Below are positions 26,026 to 34,079 of a DNA stretch of 64,000 nucleotides, piece after piece; within the stretch, counting starts at the first letter, position 1; each line of letters begins with the position of its first letter. The notes under the pieces were generated by a model. It was not told where the DNA came from. It saw only the letters and a list, made by a program, of their open reading frames with translations, and searched no databases. The translations under genes and the position numbers were made by a program. The stretch lies in assembly GCF_004348445.1 (NCBI RefSeq), contig NZ_SMKV01000009.1, positions 124,001-188,000 on the forward strand, read 5' to 3'. The DNA comes from Saccharopolyspora aridisoli. Lineage in GTDB: Bacteria; Actinomycetota; Actinomycetes; Mycobacteriales; Pseudonocardiaceae.

Positions 26026-26097
26026 ACCGGATTTCCACTGAGATCAGGGACCCGACTCCCACTGGAATCGGGGACCGGAGTTCCATTGAAATCCGGT
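26026..26097. repeat. three tandem 24-bp imperfect repeats
   Basis: Units start at 26026, 26050 and 26074, each following ACC(G/C)GA-N-T(C)CCA-TTGAAATC-GGG. Each unit is itself a partial palindrome (CCGGA...TCCGG in the third). They lie between the convergent phoX and MFS genes, just outside the MFS stop. Confidence 0.7.
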
Positions 26098-26110
26098 CGA
26101 CAAGGCGGGA

Positions 26111-27442
26111 TCAGCTCTGGGAGGTGGGAGACTCCTCGGGAGCTGCGCGGAGGGCGATCACTGTGAAGGCCGCGGCGATCATGACCACGCCGACGACCCA
26201 GAGGCCGGAACGCTGGGAGCCCGTGATGTCGGCCAGGACCCCGGTGATGTAGGGGGCCGCGAAGCCGCTGATGTTGCCGAGCGAGTTGATCAGCGCGATG
26301 CCGCCCGCTGCTGCGGCGCCGGCGAGGAAGTTGCTGGGAAGCGCCCAGAACGTCGGCAGGGCGGCGCAGACGCCGACCGCGCAGATCGTCACCGCGACCA
26401 TCGCCATGAACGGGTTGCCCAGGTACAGCGCGATCGGGATCGACGCACCGCCGATCAGCATCGGCAGCGCCACGTGCCAGACCCGCTCGCGGGTGCGGTC
26501 GCCGTGCGCGGCCCAGATCACCATCGCCACCGCGCCGATCACGTACGGAACCGCCGTCACCAGGCCGGATTCCATCGTGGACAGCTCCGTGCCGTACTGC
26601 TGCTCGAAGCCCTTGACGATCGTGGGCAGGAAGAAGCCCAGCGCGTACAGGCCGTAGGCGATGCCGAAGTAGACGAACGCCAGCGCCAGGATCCTCGGAT
26701 GCGTCAGCGCCTTGCGCAGCGGCCAGGAGTGCGTTGACTCGGTCTCGGCGCGCTCGGCCTCCAGCTGACCGGACAGCCACTCCCGTTCCTCGTCCTCGAG
26801 CCACTGGGCCTGCTCCGGCCGGTCGGTCAGGTAGAACCAGGTCGCCACCGCCAGCAGCATCGCCGGCACGCCCTCCACCAGGAACATGAACCGCCAGCCG
26901 GACAAGCCGAGAACGCCGTGCCCGCCGCTGATCAGCGCGCTCGACACCGTCGCGCCGATGGCGCTGGAGACCGGGACCGCGGCCATGAACAGCGCGACCG
27001 CCTTGGCCCGCTGCACCGCCGGGAACCAGTACGTCAGGTACAGGATGATGCCCGGGAAGAACCCGGCCTCGGCGACGCCCAGCAGGAACCGCAGCACCAC
27101 CAGCGTCGTCGCGTTCGGCACGAAGGCCATCACGGTCGCGACGACGCCCCAGGTGATCATGATCCGGGCCAGCCACTTGCGGGCGCCGAAGCGGTGCAGG
27201 GCGAGGTTGCTCGGCACCTCCAGCACCAGGTAGCCGAGGAAGAAGATGCCCGAGGCGAACCCGAAGACCGTTGCGGTCATGCCCAGTTCGTCGTTCATCC
27301 CGTTCGGGCCGGCGAAACCGATGTTCACCCGGTCCAGGTAGTTGACGAAGTACAGGAGGCACAGGAAGGGCATCAACCGGACCGCGACCTTGCGCAGGAT
27401 CCGGTTCTGCATCTCCGCAGAAGCTACGTTGGCGCTGCTCAC
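26111..27442 (-). CDS. MFS transporter, anion:cation symporter family
   Basis: About 443 residues, twelve helices. The start region MPFLCLLYFVNYLDRVNIGFA is the hallmark of the ACS family (glucarate, phthalate or 4-hydroxyphenylacetate-type carriers). It continues with LEVPSNLALHRFGARKWLARIMI and LRFLLGVAEAGFFPGIILYLTYWFP. The family imports organic anions. GTG 27442 is the preferred start; the frame reaches a TTG at 27478. Divergent from an SDR gene, so a shared catabolic role is possible but unproven. Confidence 0.88.
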   Translation of the reverse strand: MSSANVASAEMQNRILRKVAVRLMPFLCLLYFVNYLDRVNIGFAGPNGMNDELGMTATVFGFASGIFFLGYLVLEVPSNLALHRFGARKWLARIMITWGVVATVMAFVPNATTLVVLRFLLGVAEAGFFPGIILYLTYWFPAVQRAKAVALFMAAVPVSSAIGATVSSALISGGHGVLGLSGWRFMFLVEGVPAMLLAVATWFYLTDRPEQAQWLEDEEREWLSGQLEAERAETESTHSWPLRKALTHPRILALAFVYFGIAYGLYALGFFLPTIVKGFEQQYGTELSTMESGLVTAVPYVIGAVAMVIWAAHGDRTRERVWHVALPMLIGGASIPIALYLGNPFMAMVAVTICAVGVCAALPTFWALPSNFLAGAAAAGGIALINSLGNISGFAAPYITGVLADITGSQRSGLWVVGVVMIAAAFTVIALRAAPEESPTSQS

Positions 27443-27527
27443 CGGATGGGCATACGCGCAGCCCGCCCACAAGGTCAAGACCTGACCGGAGGGTGGGACG
27501 GCCGGTAACCCCGGTGAGACCTGCCAC

Positions 27528-27541
27528 CTGTAGCGTTACAG
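27528..27541. promoter_or_regulatory. palindrome CTGTA-N4-TACAG at the SDR start
   Basis: Perfect inverted repeat CTGTAGCGTTACAG ending two bases before the SDR ATG. It overlaps a plausible -10 element (TAGCGT) of a short or leaderless transcript, and lies in the intergenic region shared with the divergent MFS gene. Confidence 0.4.
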
Positions 27542-27543
27542 AC

Positions 27544-28236
27544 ATGCCCGAACGCCCGATTGCCCTGGTCACCGGCGCCTCACGAGGTATCGGTGCCGCG
27601 GTCGCGCGTGAGCTGTCCAACACTCACGACCTGTTGTTGGGCGGCCGCGACACCGACGCCATCCAGACCCTGATCGACGAACTGCCCGGCGCCGCCCGCG
27701 AGTGGCCGGTGGAACTCACCGACCACGCCGCTCTGGCCGACGCCGCGACCGCCATCGAGCGAGTCGACGTCCTGGTGCACTGCGCCGGACTCGTCGAGCT
27801 CGGCCACATCGCCGACGCCACCGGCGATTCCTGGCGGCGCACCTTCGAGGTCAACCTCTTCGCCGTCACCGAACTCACCCGCCTGCTGCTGCCCCAGCTC
27901 CGCGCCGCGCGGGGCCACGTCGTGCTGGTCAACTCGGGCGCCGGCCTGAGCGCCAAGCCGAACTGGGGTGCCTACGCGGCCAGCAAGTTCGCGCTGCGCG
28001 CGTTCGCCGACGTGCTGCGCGCCGAGGAAGCCGCCAACAGCGTGCGCGTGACCTCGGTGTTCCCCGGCCGGACCGCGACCGACATGCAGCGTTCCGTCCG
28101 CGAGCAGGAAGGCGGAACCTTCGAGGCCGACCGCTACCTGCGCCCCGAGTCCGTGGCCAAGCCGATCATCTCGGCCGTCAACGCCACCCCGGACTCGCAC
28201 CTCACCGAGATCATCGTGCGCCCCGCGGCTGCTTGA
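27544..28236 (+). CDS. SDR family oxidoreductase
   Basis: 230 residues, short classical SDR. Markers: LVTGASRGIGAAVA (NAD(P) binding), HCAGLVELG (NAG-like motif), HVVLVNSGAGLS (catalytic Ser), YAASK (Tyr/Lys pair) and VFPGRTATDM. ATG 27544 lies almost on the promoter palindrome, suggesting a leaderless message. A hairpin follows the stop. Substrate unknown. Confidence 0.87.
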   Translation: MPERPIALVTGASRGIGAAVARELSNTHDLLLGGRDTDAIQTLIDELPGAAREWPVELTDHAALADAATAIERVDVLVHCAGLVELGHIADATGDSWRRTFEVNLFAVTELTRLLLPQLRAARGHVVLVNSGAGLSAKPNWGAYAASKFALRAFADVLRAEEAANSVRVTSVFPGRTATDMQRSVREQEGGTFEADRYLRPESVAKPIISAVNATPDSHLTEIIVRPAAA

Positions 28237-28247
28237 TCCCTCACCTC

Positions 28248-28276
28248 GAGCCCCGGACCTGCGCGGTCCGGGGCTC
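28248..28276. terminator. bidirectional stem-loop terminator
   Basis: GAGCCCCGGACC-TGCGC-GGTCCGGGGCTC, a perfect 12-bp stem between the convergent SDR and amidohydrolase genes. Confidence 0.9.
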
Positions 28277-28284
28277 CCTCGTGT

Positions 28285-29616
28285 TCAGCCCCGCACGTGC
28301 AGGGCGGCGGTGCGGGCCGCGGCCTGGACCGTGCGGCGGTCGACCCGGGTGGGTTCGCGGTCGTTGAGGACCTCCTCGCCCGCCACCCACACGTCGCGCA
28401 CGCTGCGCGAACCCGCTGCCCACACCACGTTCGACAGCACCTGCTCGTCGGGTGCGTCCAGGCCCGTCGCGAAAGCGGGGTTGTCGACGTCGAGGTGCAC
28501 GATGTCGGCCCAGCGGCCCGGTTCCAGCGCACCGATGTCGTCGCGGTGCAGCGCCTCGGCACCACCCCGGGTCGCGGCCAGCAGCGCGGCCCGAGCGCTC
28601 AGCGCCGTCGCGTCGCCGGTGACCGTGCGCGCGAACAGGCCCGCGAGCTGCACCTCTTCCCACAGGTCGAGGTCATCGTTGCTGGACGGCCCGTCGGTGC
28701 CCAGTCCCACCGGGACGCCGGCCGCCAGCAGCTCGACCAACCGAGCGGTGCCCGAGGCGAGCTTGGCGTTGGATCCGGGGCAGTGCGCGACACCGACACC
28801 GCGCCGCGCGAACAGCACGATGTCCTCGTCGCTGAGGTGCACTCCGTGCGCCGCGACGACTCGGCCTTCGAGCACGCCGAGCTTGTCCAGCAGCGCCGGT
28901 ACCGAGCCGTACTCCTCACGCTGGGCGGTGTCCTCGGCGAGGGTTTCCGCGACGTGGGTGTGGACCAGGGCGTTGCGCTGCTGCGCGGACTCACCGATCG
29001 CCTGCAGGGCTTCCGGCGGCAGCAGGTAGGCCGAGTGCGGGCCGTAGGCCAGTTCGATGCGCTCGCCGGGGCCGAAGCGCAGGCCGTCGGCGTCGATCCA
29101 GCGATCGACGCCCTCGACCGCGCCGCGCCAGCCACCGAGCGCTTCCAGCGCCGGGGTGTCGATCACGGCGGACGCCAGCACCGCGCGAGAACCGACCGCC
29201 AGCGTCGCCTCGACCATCGACTCGGCTATGAAGTACATCTCCGCGCTGGTGGTGATGCCCGCGCGGAGCATCTCCACGCATCCCAGCTCCATGCCCGCGC
29301 GCACGTCGGACGGGCGGAGCCTGGCCTCGGCCGGGAAGATCACCTCGTTGAGCCAGCGCAGCAGTGGCAGGTCCGCGCCCATGCCGCGCAGCAGGGTCAT
29401 CGGGCTGTGGGCGTGGGCGTTGATGAGGCCGGGCAGCAGGATTCCGCCGCATTCGCGGACGACCACGTCGTTGGACCGTTCCGGTGCGCCCCGGCGAGGA
29501 CCGCAATAGCTGATGCGGCCGGTGTCGTCGACGTCCACGACAGCGTCCCGGACGACCGCGCAGGTCGCGTCGCAGGGCAGGGCCATCGGTGCGTGCAGGC
29601 GGAGTGCGGTCGGCAT
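28285..29616 (-). CDS. amidohydrolase / nucleobase deaminase-like (TRZ/ATZ group)
   Basis: 443 residues. Metal-dependent amidohydrolase with LPGLINAHAHSPMTLLRG (HxH), VHTHVAE (His), AAHGVHLSDEDI (His) and GLGTDGPSSNDDLDL (Asp). The metal set HxH...H...H...D with the HVAE glutamate is that of chlorohydrolases, S-adenosylhomocysteine/5'-methylthioadenosine deaminases and guanine deaminase-like enzymes. A short composite beta domain is formed by both termini. ATG 29616 is chosen because upstream sequence in the open frame is not protein-like. Substrate unresolved. Confidence 0.87.
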   Translation of the reverse strand: MPTALRLHAPMALPCDATCAVVRDAVVDVDDTGRISYCGPRRGAPERSNDVVVRECGGILLPGLINAHAHSPMTLLRGMGADLPLLRWLNEVIFPAEARLRPSDVRAGMELGCVEMLRAGITTSAEMYFIAESMVEATLAVGSRAVLASAVIDTPALEALGGWRGAVEGVDRWIDADGLRFGPGERIELAYGPHSAYLLPPEALQAIGESAQQRNALVHTHVAETLAEDTAQREEYGSVPALLDKLGVLEGRVVAAHGVHLSDEDIVLFARRGVGVAHCPGSNAKLASGTARLVELLAAGVPVGLGTDGPSSNDDLDLWEEVQLAGLFARTVTGDATALSARAALLAATRGGAEALHRDDIGALEPGRWADIVHLDVDNPAFATGLDAPDEQVLSNVVWAAGSRSVRDVWVAGEEVLNDREPTRVDRRTVQAAARTAALHVRG

Positions 29617-29929
29617 GACCGCATTCTGCCGCACCGCGGTCCGCGACCGGACGACCTCGTTCCCCCGAGCGGCGCGACTTGGCCGAAAGGTCAACACCCC
29701 CTGGCCGATCGGCCGATCTGAGCGGGTCGAACGCTGGCCTGCAGGCCGATACCGGTTCTCGCGCCGGTGCCCGAGTCTGGGACCAGGCCTCACCGAGGTC
29801 CCGCCCTGAGGGGCAGACCCCTGATGGGCCAACCGAATGATCAGGGAAAACATCCCCAGCTGGCCGATCCGCGCGAAGCATCGCAACAGCCACGCTGGGA
29901 GCGACGAACCCGAGTCGGGGAGGTTCACC
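29617..29929. other. intergenic region between divergent genes
   Basis: 313 bases without a credible gene. Must contain promoters for the amidohydrolase and the small membrane protein. GGCCGATCGGCCGATC near 29703 is a short overlapping palindrome; nothing else stands out. Confidence 0.35.
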
Positions 29930-30259
29930 ATGTTCGAGACCACGATGACCGCCATCGCCGCCGCCATCGCGATGATCGCGCTGCTGCTGATGGCGGTGAG
30001 CTCCGTGCTGCAGGACCTGCTGGAGAGCTACGGCGGTGGAGAGCGCAAGCACCGCGAGGGCCGCTTCAACCCTGGGGCAGGTCCGTGCCCAGACAACGGC
30101 GGCTCATCCGGGCAAGAACGTCGTAGCGGGGACGATCTCGCCCTCCTGGAGACGCGTCCCGCTCAGCTGCGGCCGGTTCCCGGCGGCCGGTTACCCGCGC
30201 CTCCGGCGCTGGTGGATCGTCCGATCCGGTTCGGGCTCGGCGGGCCGCGGCCTTGCTGA
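29930..30259 (+). CDS. small membrane protein, unknown
   Basis: Starts MFETTMTAIAAAIAMIALLL with GGGGAGG seven bases upstream, so the start is good. One transmembrane helix (about residues 6-28) is followed by DLLESYGGGERKHREG. Beyond about residue 45 the frame runs antisense into the 3' end of the NOS-like gene and looks non-natural. The gene may originally have been shorter, the two 3' ends having been rearranged together. No family recognised. Confidence 0.4.
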   Translation: MFETTMTAIAAAIAMIALLLMAVSSVLQDLLESYGGGERKHREGRFNPGAGPCPDNGGSSGQERRSGDDLALLETRPAQLRPVPGGRLPAPPALVDRPIRFGLGGPRPC

Positions 30260-31274
30260 CCGTGAACGCCGGTGCGGACCCGCCGGGAAGGCGTCCCGAG
30301 CGCAGCCGTTCGATCCGGTGCAGCGCTTCGCTGTGGTGATCGGCGATGGTGACTCGAGCGGCGTCGAAGGAGTGCAGCACGGCGCGGTTGATCTCGACGA
30401 TCGCCCGGTCCCGCCACAGGCTGCGTTCCGTGGAGGTGTCCATGCCCAGCCGTTCGGCGACCTGCCGGGTCAGGCCGTAGGCGTGGTCGTCGGCCAGACC
30501 GCGGGTGCCGATCTCGGTGCCCACGAACCAGGTGTTGAACGGCGCGGCCGGGTAGCGGATACCGCCGATGAGCAGCTGCATGTTGCTGATCAGCGGGACG
30601 CTGTGCCAGCGCAGCCCGAGTTCACCGAACCAGCGGTGGTCGGGATGTTCCAGCGGGACTTCCTGGACGACGTCGCGGGGCAGCGCGGCGAGCGTGACGC
30701 CCTCGTGCTCGGTCTCGACGACCAGCGGCAAGTGGTCGAAACGGCTTCGCACGGCCGGGGGTTTCCACCCGAGGCTCTGCGCTTTCGCAGTGAAGCCCTG
30801 GTACCGGGCGTCGCCGAGGACACCGCCGTCGGCCAGCGAGTACCCGGCGTAGCGGACGACCTGCTCGTTCCAGATCCGAGGCCCGGAGGCGTCGGGGGAG
30901 TCCGGGGCGAAGACGGTGATCAACGGCTGGATGCGACCCGCGTTGGTGGCCAGCCGCAGGTGCTCGAAGCACTCGCTCGCGATGGCCGAGGCGTTGCGCA
31001 GGCCGCGCAGGTCGCGCACCTCGAGCCGTCGCCAGGGCAGGCCGCTGGTGCACCAGCCGCTGTCGCGGAGCGCGACGCGGGCTCCGTAGGAGAGTTCCGC
31101 GGTGGTGTGCCGGTAGGTGCCGGTCTCGGCGATGCTGCGCCGCACTTCGGCGAGCCGTTCGCGCAGGGAACCGGCTTGGGGGTGGGCGGAGTGGAAGGAG
31201 CGCAGGAAGTCCTCGGCGGCGCTTTCCGACGGGCTCGTCTGGCTCGGGATGAGTTCCTCGCGAATAGCCGTCAC
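30066..31274 (-). CDS. nitric oxide synthase oxygenase-like protein, aberrant
   Basis: About 402 residues from GTG 31274 (the frame reaches 31352). The middle aligns well with bacterial NOS oxygenase: IWNEQVVRYAGY, DHLPLVVE, LPRDVVQEVPLEHPDHRWF, LGLRWHSVPLISNMQLLIGG, PAAPFNTWFVGTEIGTR (substrate Glu), SLWRDRAIVEINRAVLHSF and ADHHSEA. Two departures are clear. The haem-Cys signature RCIGR reads WCTSG, keeping only the Cys (about residue 75). After DHHSEALHRIERL the conserved pterin-binding W and FHR.Y region is absent, replaced by a low-complexity tail. Normal NOS makes NO from arginine; this one may be inactive or altered. An accompanying reductase is not present. Confidence 0.75.
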   Translation of the reverse strand: MTAIREELIPSQTSPSESAAEDFLRSFHSAHPQAGSLRERLAEVRRSIAETGTYRHTTAELSYGARVALRDSGWCTSGLPWRRLEVRDLRGLRNASAIASECFEHLRLATNAGRIQPLITVFAPDSPDASGPRIWNEQVVRYAGYSLADGGVLGDARYQGFTAKAQSLGWKPPAVRSRFDHLPLVVETEHEGVTLAALPRDVVQEVPLEHPDHRWFGELGLRWHSVPLISNMQLLIGGIRYPAAPFNTWFVGTEIGTRGLADDHAYGLTRQVAERLGMDTSTERSLWRDRAIVEINRAVLHSFDAARVTIADHHSEALHRIERLRSGRLPGGSAPAFTVSKAAARRARTGSDDPPAPEARVTGRREPAAAERDASPGGRDRPRYDVLARMSRRCLGTDLPQG

Positions 31275-31460
31275 GCCGTGCGAACGTAGTCGCGAGACCT
31301 GCTGCCTGGGCGACTCAGAGCCGTTCTCTTTCCGGTGATCTTCAGCCGCCACGAACAGGGGTGCGTTGACGCGATGTAACTAGTTTCGACGCGATTGACG
31401 GAATCCTTGATCGACCATCCGAGTGAACATCTCGGCCGCTCAAGGATCGCCCACCAGGAG

Positions 31461-32174
31461 TCAGACCCGCTCGTAGATGAGGTCGTGGATCTCGCGGCCC
31501 TCGTCGTGCGCACGGTTCTCGAACTTCGTCACCGGACGCCAGTCGGGACGCGGAGCCCAGCCGCCGGGCTCGTCGGCGTAGCGGTTGCTCAGCTGCGACT
31601 CGGCCTCGCAAACCGCCCGCATCTGCTCGGCGTAGTTCTCCCAGTCGGTGGCCAGGTGCAGCACGCCGCCGGGACGCAGCCGCGACGTGATCAGCTCGAC
31701 CGACCCAGGCTGGACCAGGCGGCGCTTGTGGTGGCGCTTCTTCGGCCACGGGTCCGGGAAGTAGATCCGCACCTCATCCAGCGATCCCGGCTCGACGTGC
31801 TCGCGCAGGAGCACGATCGCGTCGCCGCGCAGCAGGCGGAGGTTGGAGACCTCCAGCTTCTCCGCGCGCAGCATCAACTGGGCCAGACCGGGTTTGTAGA
31901 CCTCGACCGCCAGGTAGTTGACGTCCGGTTGTGCCGCGACGAGCTGCGCGGTCGTCTCGCCCATGCCCGAGCCGATCTCCAGCACCACCGGCGCGGAACG
32001 GCCGAACCAGGACTCCACGTCCAACGGGCCCTCGGGCAGCTCGGTGATCTCGGAGCCGAGCTCCGCCCAGTGGCGATCCCAGGCCCGCTGCTGCCCCACG
32101 GTCATCCGCTCGCCTCGCTGGACGTAGCTGACAACGGTGCGGCGGAACGGAACCTGCTGGTCAGAGGAATTCAC
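31461..32174 (-). CDS. trmB: tRNA (guanine-N7-)-methyltransferase
   Basis: 237 residues. TrmB makes m7G46 in the tRNA variable loop. VVLEIGSGMGETTAQL is the SAM motif I, NYLAVEVYKPGLAQLML follows, and IYFPDPWPKKRHHKRRLV is the family signature. The C-terminal TDWENYAEQMRAV and RPVTKFENRAHDEGR also match. GTG start at 32174. It lies 59 bases after the next gene upstream on the same strand and may share its transcript. Confidence 0.95.
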   Translation of the reverse strand: MNSSDQQVPFRRTVVSYVQRGERMTVGQQRAWDRHWAELGSEITELPEGPLDVESWFGRSAPVVLEIGSGMGETTAQLVAAQPDVNYLAVEVYKPGLAQLMLRAEKLEVSNLRLLRGDAIVLLREHVEPGSLDEVRIYFPDPWPKKRHHKRRLVQPGSVELITSRLRPGGVLHLATDWENYAEQMRAVCEAESQLSNRYADEPGGWAPRPDWRPVTKFENRAHDEGREIHDLIYERV

Positions 32175-32233
32175 GAGGAAGAATTATCGCAAACCGGCGG
32201 CGACCCCCGACCACCGCGTGGTCGGCTACCGGC

Positions 32234-32827
32234 TCACCACATCTCGACCTGCGGGAGCAGGGAGAGCAGCTTGGTCGTGCTGGTCGGCACGGGAAGCGCT
32301 TCCTCGTCCCCGTATGCGGGGACGACGTTCAGCCAGCCCTCGTGCTCGTCGGTCAGGACGACGGTGGTGGGCATCTTCACCGAGCCGCGGTCGGACGGGG
32401 CGTACTCCCAGTACCCGGCTTCGCTGATGCCGACCCAGGGGACGAAGACCCAGCCGGGTCGGGCTGAGAGCACGGCGTGCACCTCGTCCTCGATCTGGAA
32501 CGCCTCGGCGCGGGAGGCGAGTTCGCCGCGGTCGAGCGCGCGCAGCCACCACGGCGCGGGAAGACGCCGCTTGGCGCCGTTGAGCTTGCGGAAGAGCCCC
32601 AGTACCTGCCGCTCGGGAGCGCTGTGGATCCAGCTGCGCCGAAGCGATGCGGGTGTCGCGGCTTCGGTGGCCGGCTGGTGGGCTTCGGTGGCCAGCGACC
32701 ACTCCAGCCGCGGAACCGGCTCCAGCTGGACGTCATCGCCGATGCGCTTGGCGCGAGCGCCGCCGCTCGGTGCGTCGATCAGTGCACGCTCTTGTGAAGA
32801 CGGTGTGCGCTCCTGTGAAAACAGCAT
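32234..32827 (-). CDS. conserved hypothetical protein
   Basis: About 197 residues, soluble, no signal. A basic N-terminal part (LRRSWIHSAPERQVLGLFRKLNGAKRRLPAPWW) is followed by an alpha/beta-looking part with FVPWVGISEAGYWEYAPSDRGSVKMPTTVVLTDEHEGWLNVVP. ATG 32827 has GAGGAG at good spacing. Upstream of trmB in the same direction. Family not recognised. Confidence 0.7.
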   Translation of the reverse strand: MLFSQERTPSSQERALIDAPSGGARAKRIGDDVQLEPVPRLEWSLATEAHQPATEAATPASLRRSWIHSAPERQVLGLFRKLNGAKRRLPAPWWLRALDRGELASRAEAFQIEDEVHAVLSARPGWVFVPWVGISEAGYWEYAPSDRGSVKMPTTVVLTDEHEGWLNVVPAYGDEEALPVPTSTTKLLSLLPQVEMW

Positions 32828-32972
32828 TTGCCCACTCCTCTTGTGGTGGAGATAGACGCGAGCTGAAGTACTCGCCCACGGCCAGCGCATGCCCCCAAGC
32901 GACGCTGGTTGCGGGACACCTCTACTTATGCCTTACCACAGCCACACCGGCGAGTGGGACGAGCGTGTAGAA

Positions 32973-32988
32973 TGTGATTGCAATCACA
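32973..32988. promoter_or_regulatory. CRP/GlxR-type operator (perfect palindrome)
   Basis: TGTGATTGCAATCACA, a perfect 16-bp palindrome identical to the CRP-family consensus TGTGA-N6-TCACA. It lies 72 bases before the universal stress protein start and about 145 bases from the divergent hypothetical gene. Actinobacterial Crp/GlxR regulators bind this pattern. Confidence 0.75.
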
Positions 32989-33059
32989 GGTAAAACTCGT
33001 TCGGTTGACCTAATGGGCGCTGGCTCGACAACGGGAGCCGTGGCAGTTGGAGTAGAGGC

Positions 33060-33527
33060 GTGCCGGATCAGACGTTCCATCGCGTGGAGATCGACAGCGG
33101 AGTCGTCGTGGGCCTCGACACCTCGGCGTCGTCGTTGCGAGCCCTCACCGTGGCCGCGGAGGAGGCCGAGCGCCGCAACGCCGTGCTGCACGTCGTGCGC
33201 GCCTGGAGCATGCGCACGGCACCGCGCCCCGCCGACTGCCCGCCCAACGCCATCCCCAGCACCGAAGCGTTCCAGCGGGAAGTGGAGCGGGAAACGGCGA
33301 AGCTCGTCGCGGACAAGCTCGGCGACCCGCCGAAGGTCCCCGTGGAGATCCACGTGGCGCACTCGCCCTCGCCGCAGGCCCTGCTCTCGGCGTCCAGAGG
33401 CGCGGACCTCTTGGTCGTCGGGCACCGGGGTCGAGGCGGTTTCTCCGGGCTGATGCTCGGATCCGTCGCCGAGCAGTGCGTCCGCCACGCGGCCTGCCCG
33501 GTCCTGGTCGTGCGCCCGATGGTCTAG
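33060..33527 (+). CDS. universal stress protein (UspA family)
   Basis: 155 residues, a single Usp domain. VVVGLDTSASSLRAL forms strand 1 with the ATP-contacting Asp. The nucleotide loop is VVGHRGRGGFSGLMLGSVAEQC, fitting G-2x-G-9x-G(S/T), so it should bind ATP. Family members respond to starvation, hypoxia or redox stress. GTG 33060 follows GGAG. Control by the CRP-type palindrome upstream is likely. Confidence 0.9.
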   Translation: MPDQTFHRVEIDSGVVVGLDTSASSLRALTVAAEEAERRNAVLHVVRAWSMRTAPRPADCPPNAIPSTEAFQREVERETAKLVADKLGDPPKVPVEIHVAHSPSPQALLSASRGADLLVVGHRGRGGFSGLMLGSVAEQCVRHAACPVLVVRPMV

Positions 33528-33577
33528 CGACGCCGGTTGCGGCCGTGCCCGCCCTGTCCGAGTGCGGGACTCAGCTC

Positions 33578-33700
33578 GCACCGCCGCGGGTCCTCAGACG
33601 TCGTCCGGGATGCCGCGTGGTTGACATACATCGGATGCCGCCCGGTCCCAGGCGGCGTCTGAGCTTCGGCTACCCGCACCGCCGAGCAAGGCGAGACCTC
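33578..33700 (+). repeat. dispersed intergenic repeat, copy B
   Basis: Begins GCACCGCCGCGGGTCCTCA and ends ACCCGCACCGCCGAGCAAGG (core 33672-33683). Both blocks match copy A at 8182-8310 in order and orientation, 94 bases apart against 109 in A. Lies in the gene-free gap 33528-34079. Confidence 0.55.
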
Positions 33701-33755
33701 AACAGTCCACCTAGGAATGCTGAGCGGACTGGGTCGCGCTGGACGTGGGAAGCAC

Positions 33756-33795
33756 AGGGCCCCGGGCCATCCCCCGAATGACAGCCCGGGGCCCT
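33756..33795 (+). terminator. stem-loop, probable terminator
   Basis: AGGGCCCCGGGC / GCCCGGGGCCCT, a perfect 12-bp stem with a 16-base loop, in the gap between the usp gene and the convergent ABC permease. The remainder of the gap to 34079 shows no gene. Confidence 0.65.
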
Positions 33796-34079
33796 CCCCC
33801 GTCCCGACCGCCGGCGCCCCCGAGCGCTACTGCAGTCGGTCGTCTTTGGTTGTGCTCCAGCGTTCTCGAATCACCGGGTGATCCACCGCTGACGCACCGC
33901 GTCCAATGTGACCCGGTGCGGTCGGCGGGCCGATGGCGACCGCTCTATCTTGCGAGTCGATCCTATCGGTCGGCGTGATCAGACTCTCGGCCGGGCTCGG
34001 TAACGTTTTGCTATCCCGGGCCCAGCTGCGGAATCCCGATTTGCTCAAGGCCTTTCGGGATCAAGATCAAATCCGCTGG

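Noticed and set aside
30262-31352. NOS-like gene rescued by a frameshift near its 3' end
   Set aside because: All three minus-strand frames after DHHSEA were read; none contains the expected W-x-W...FHR.Y region, so a simple indel does not explain the missing C-terminus.
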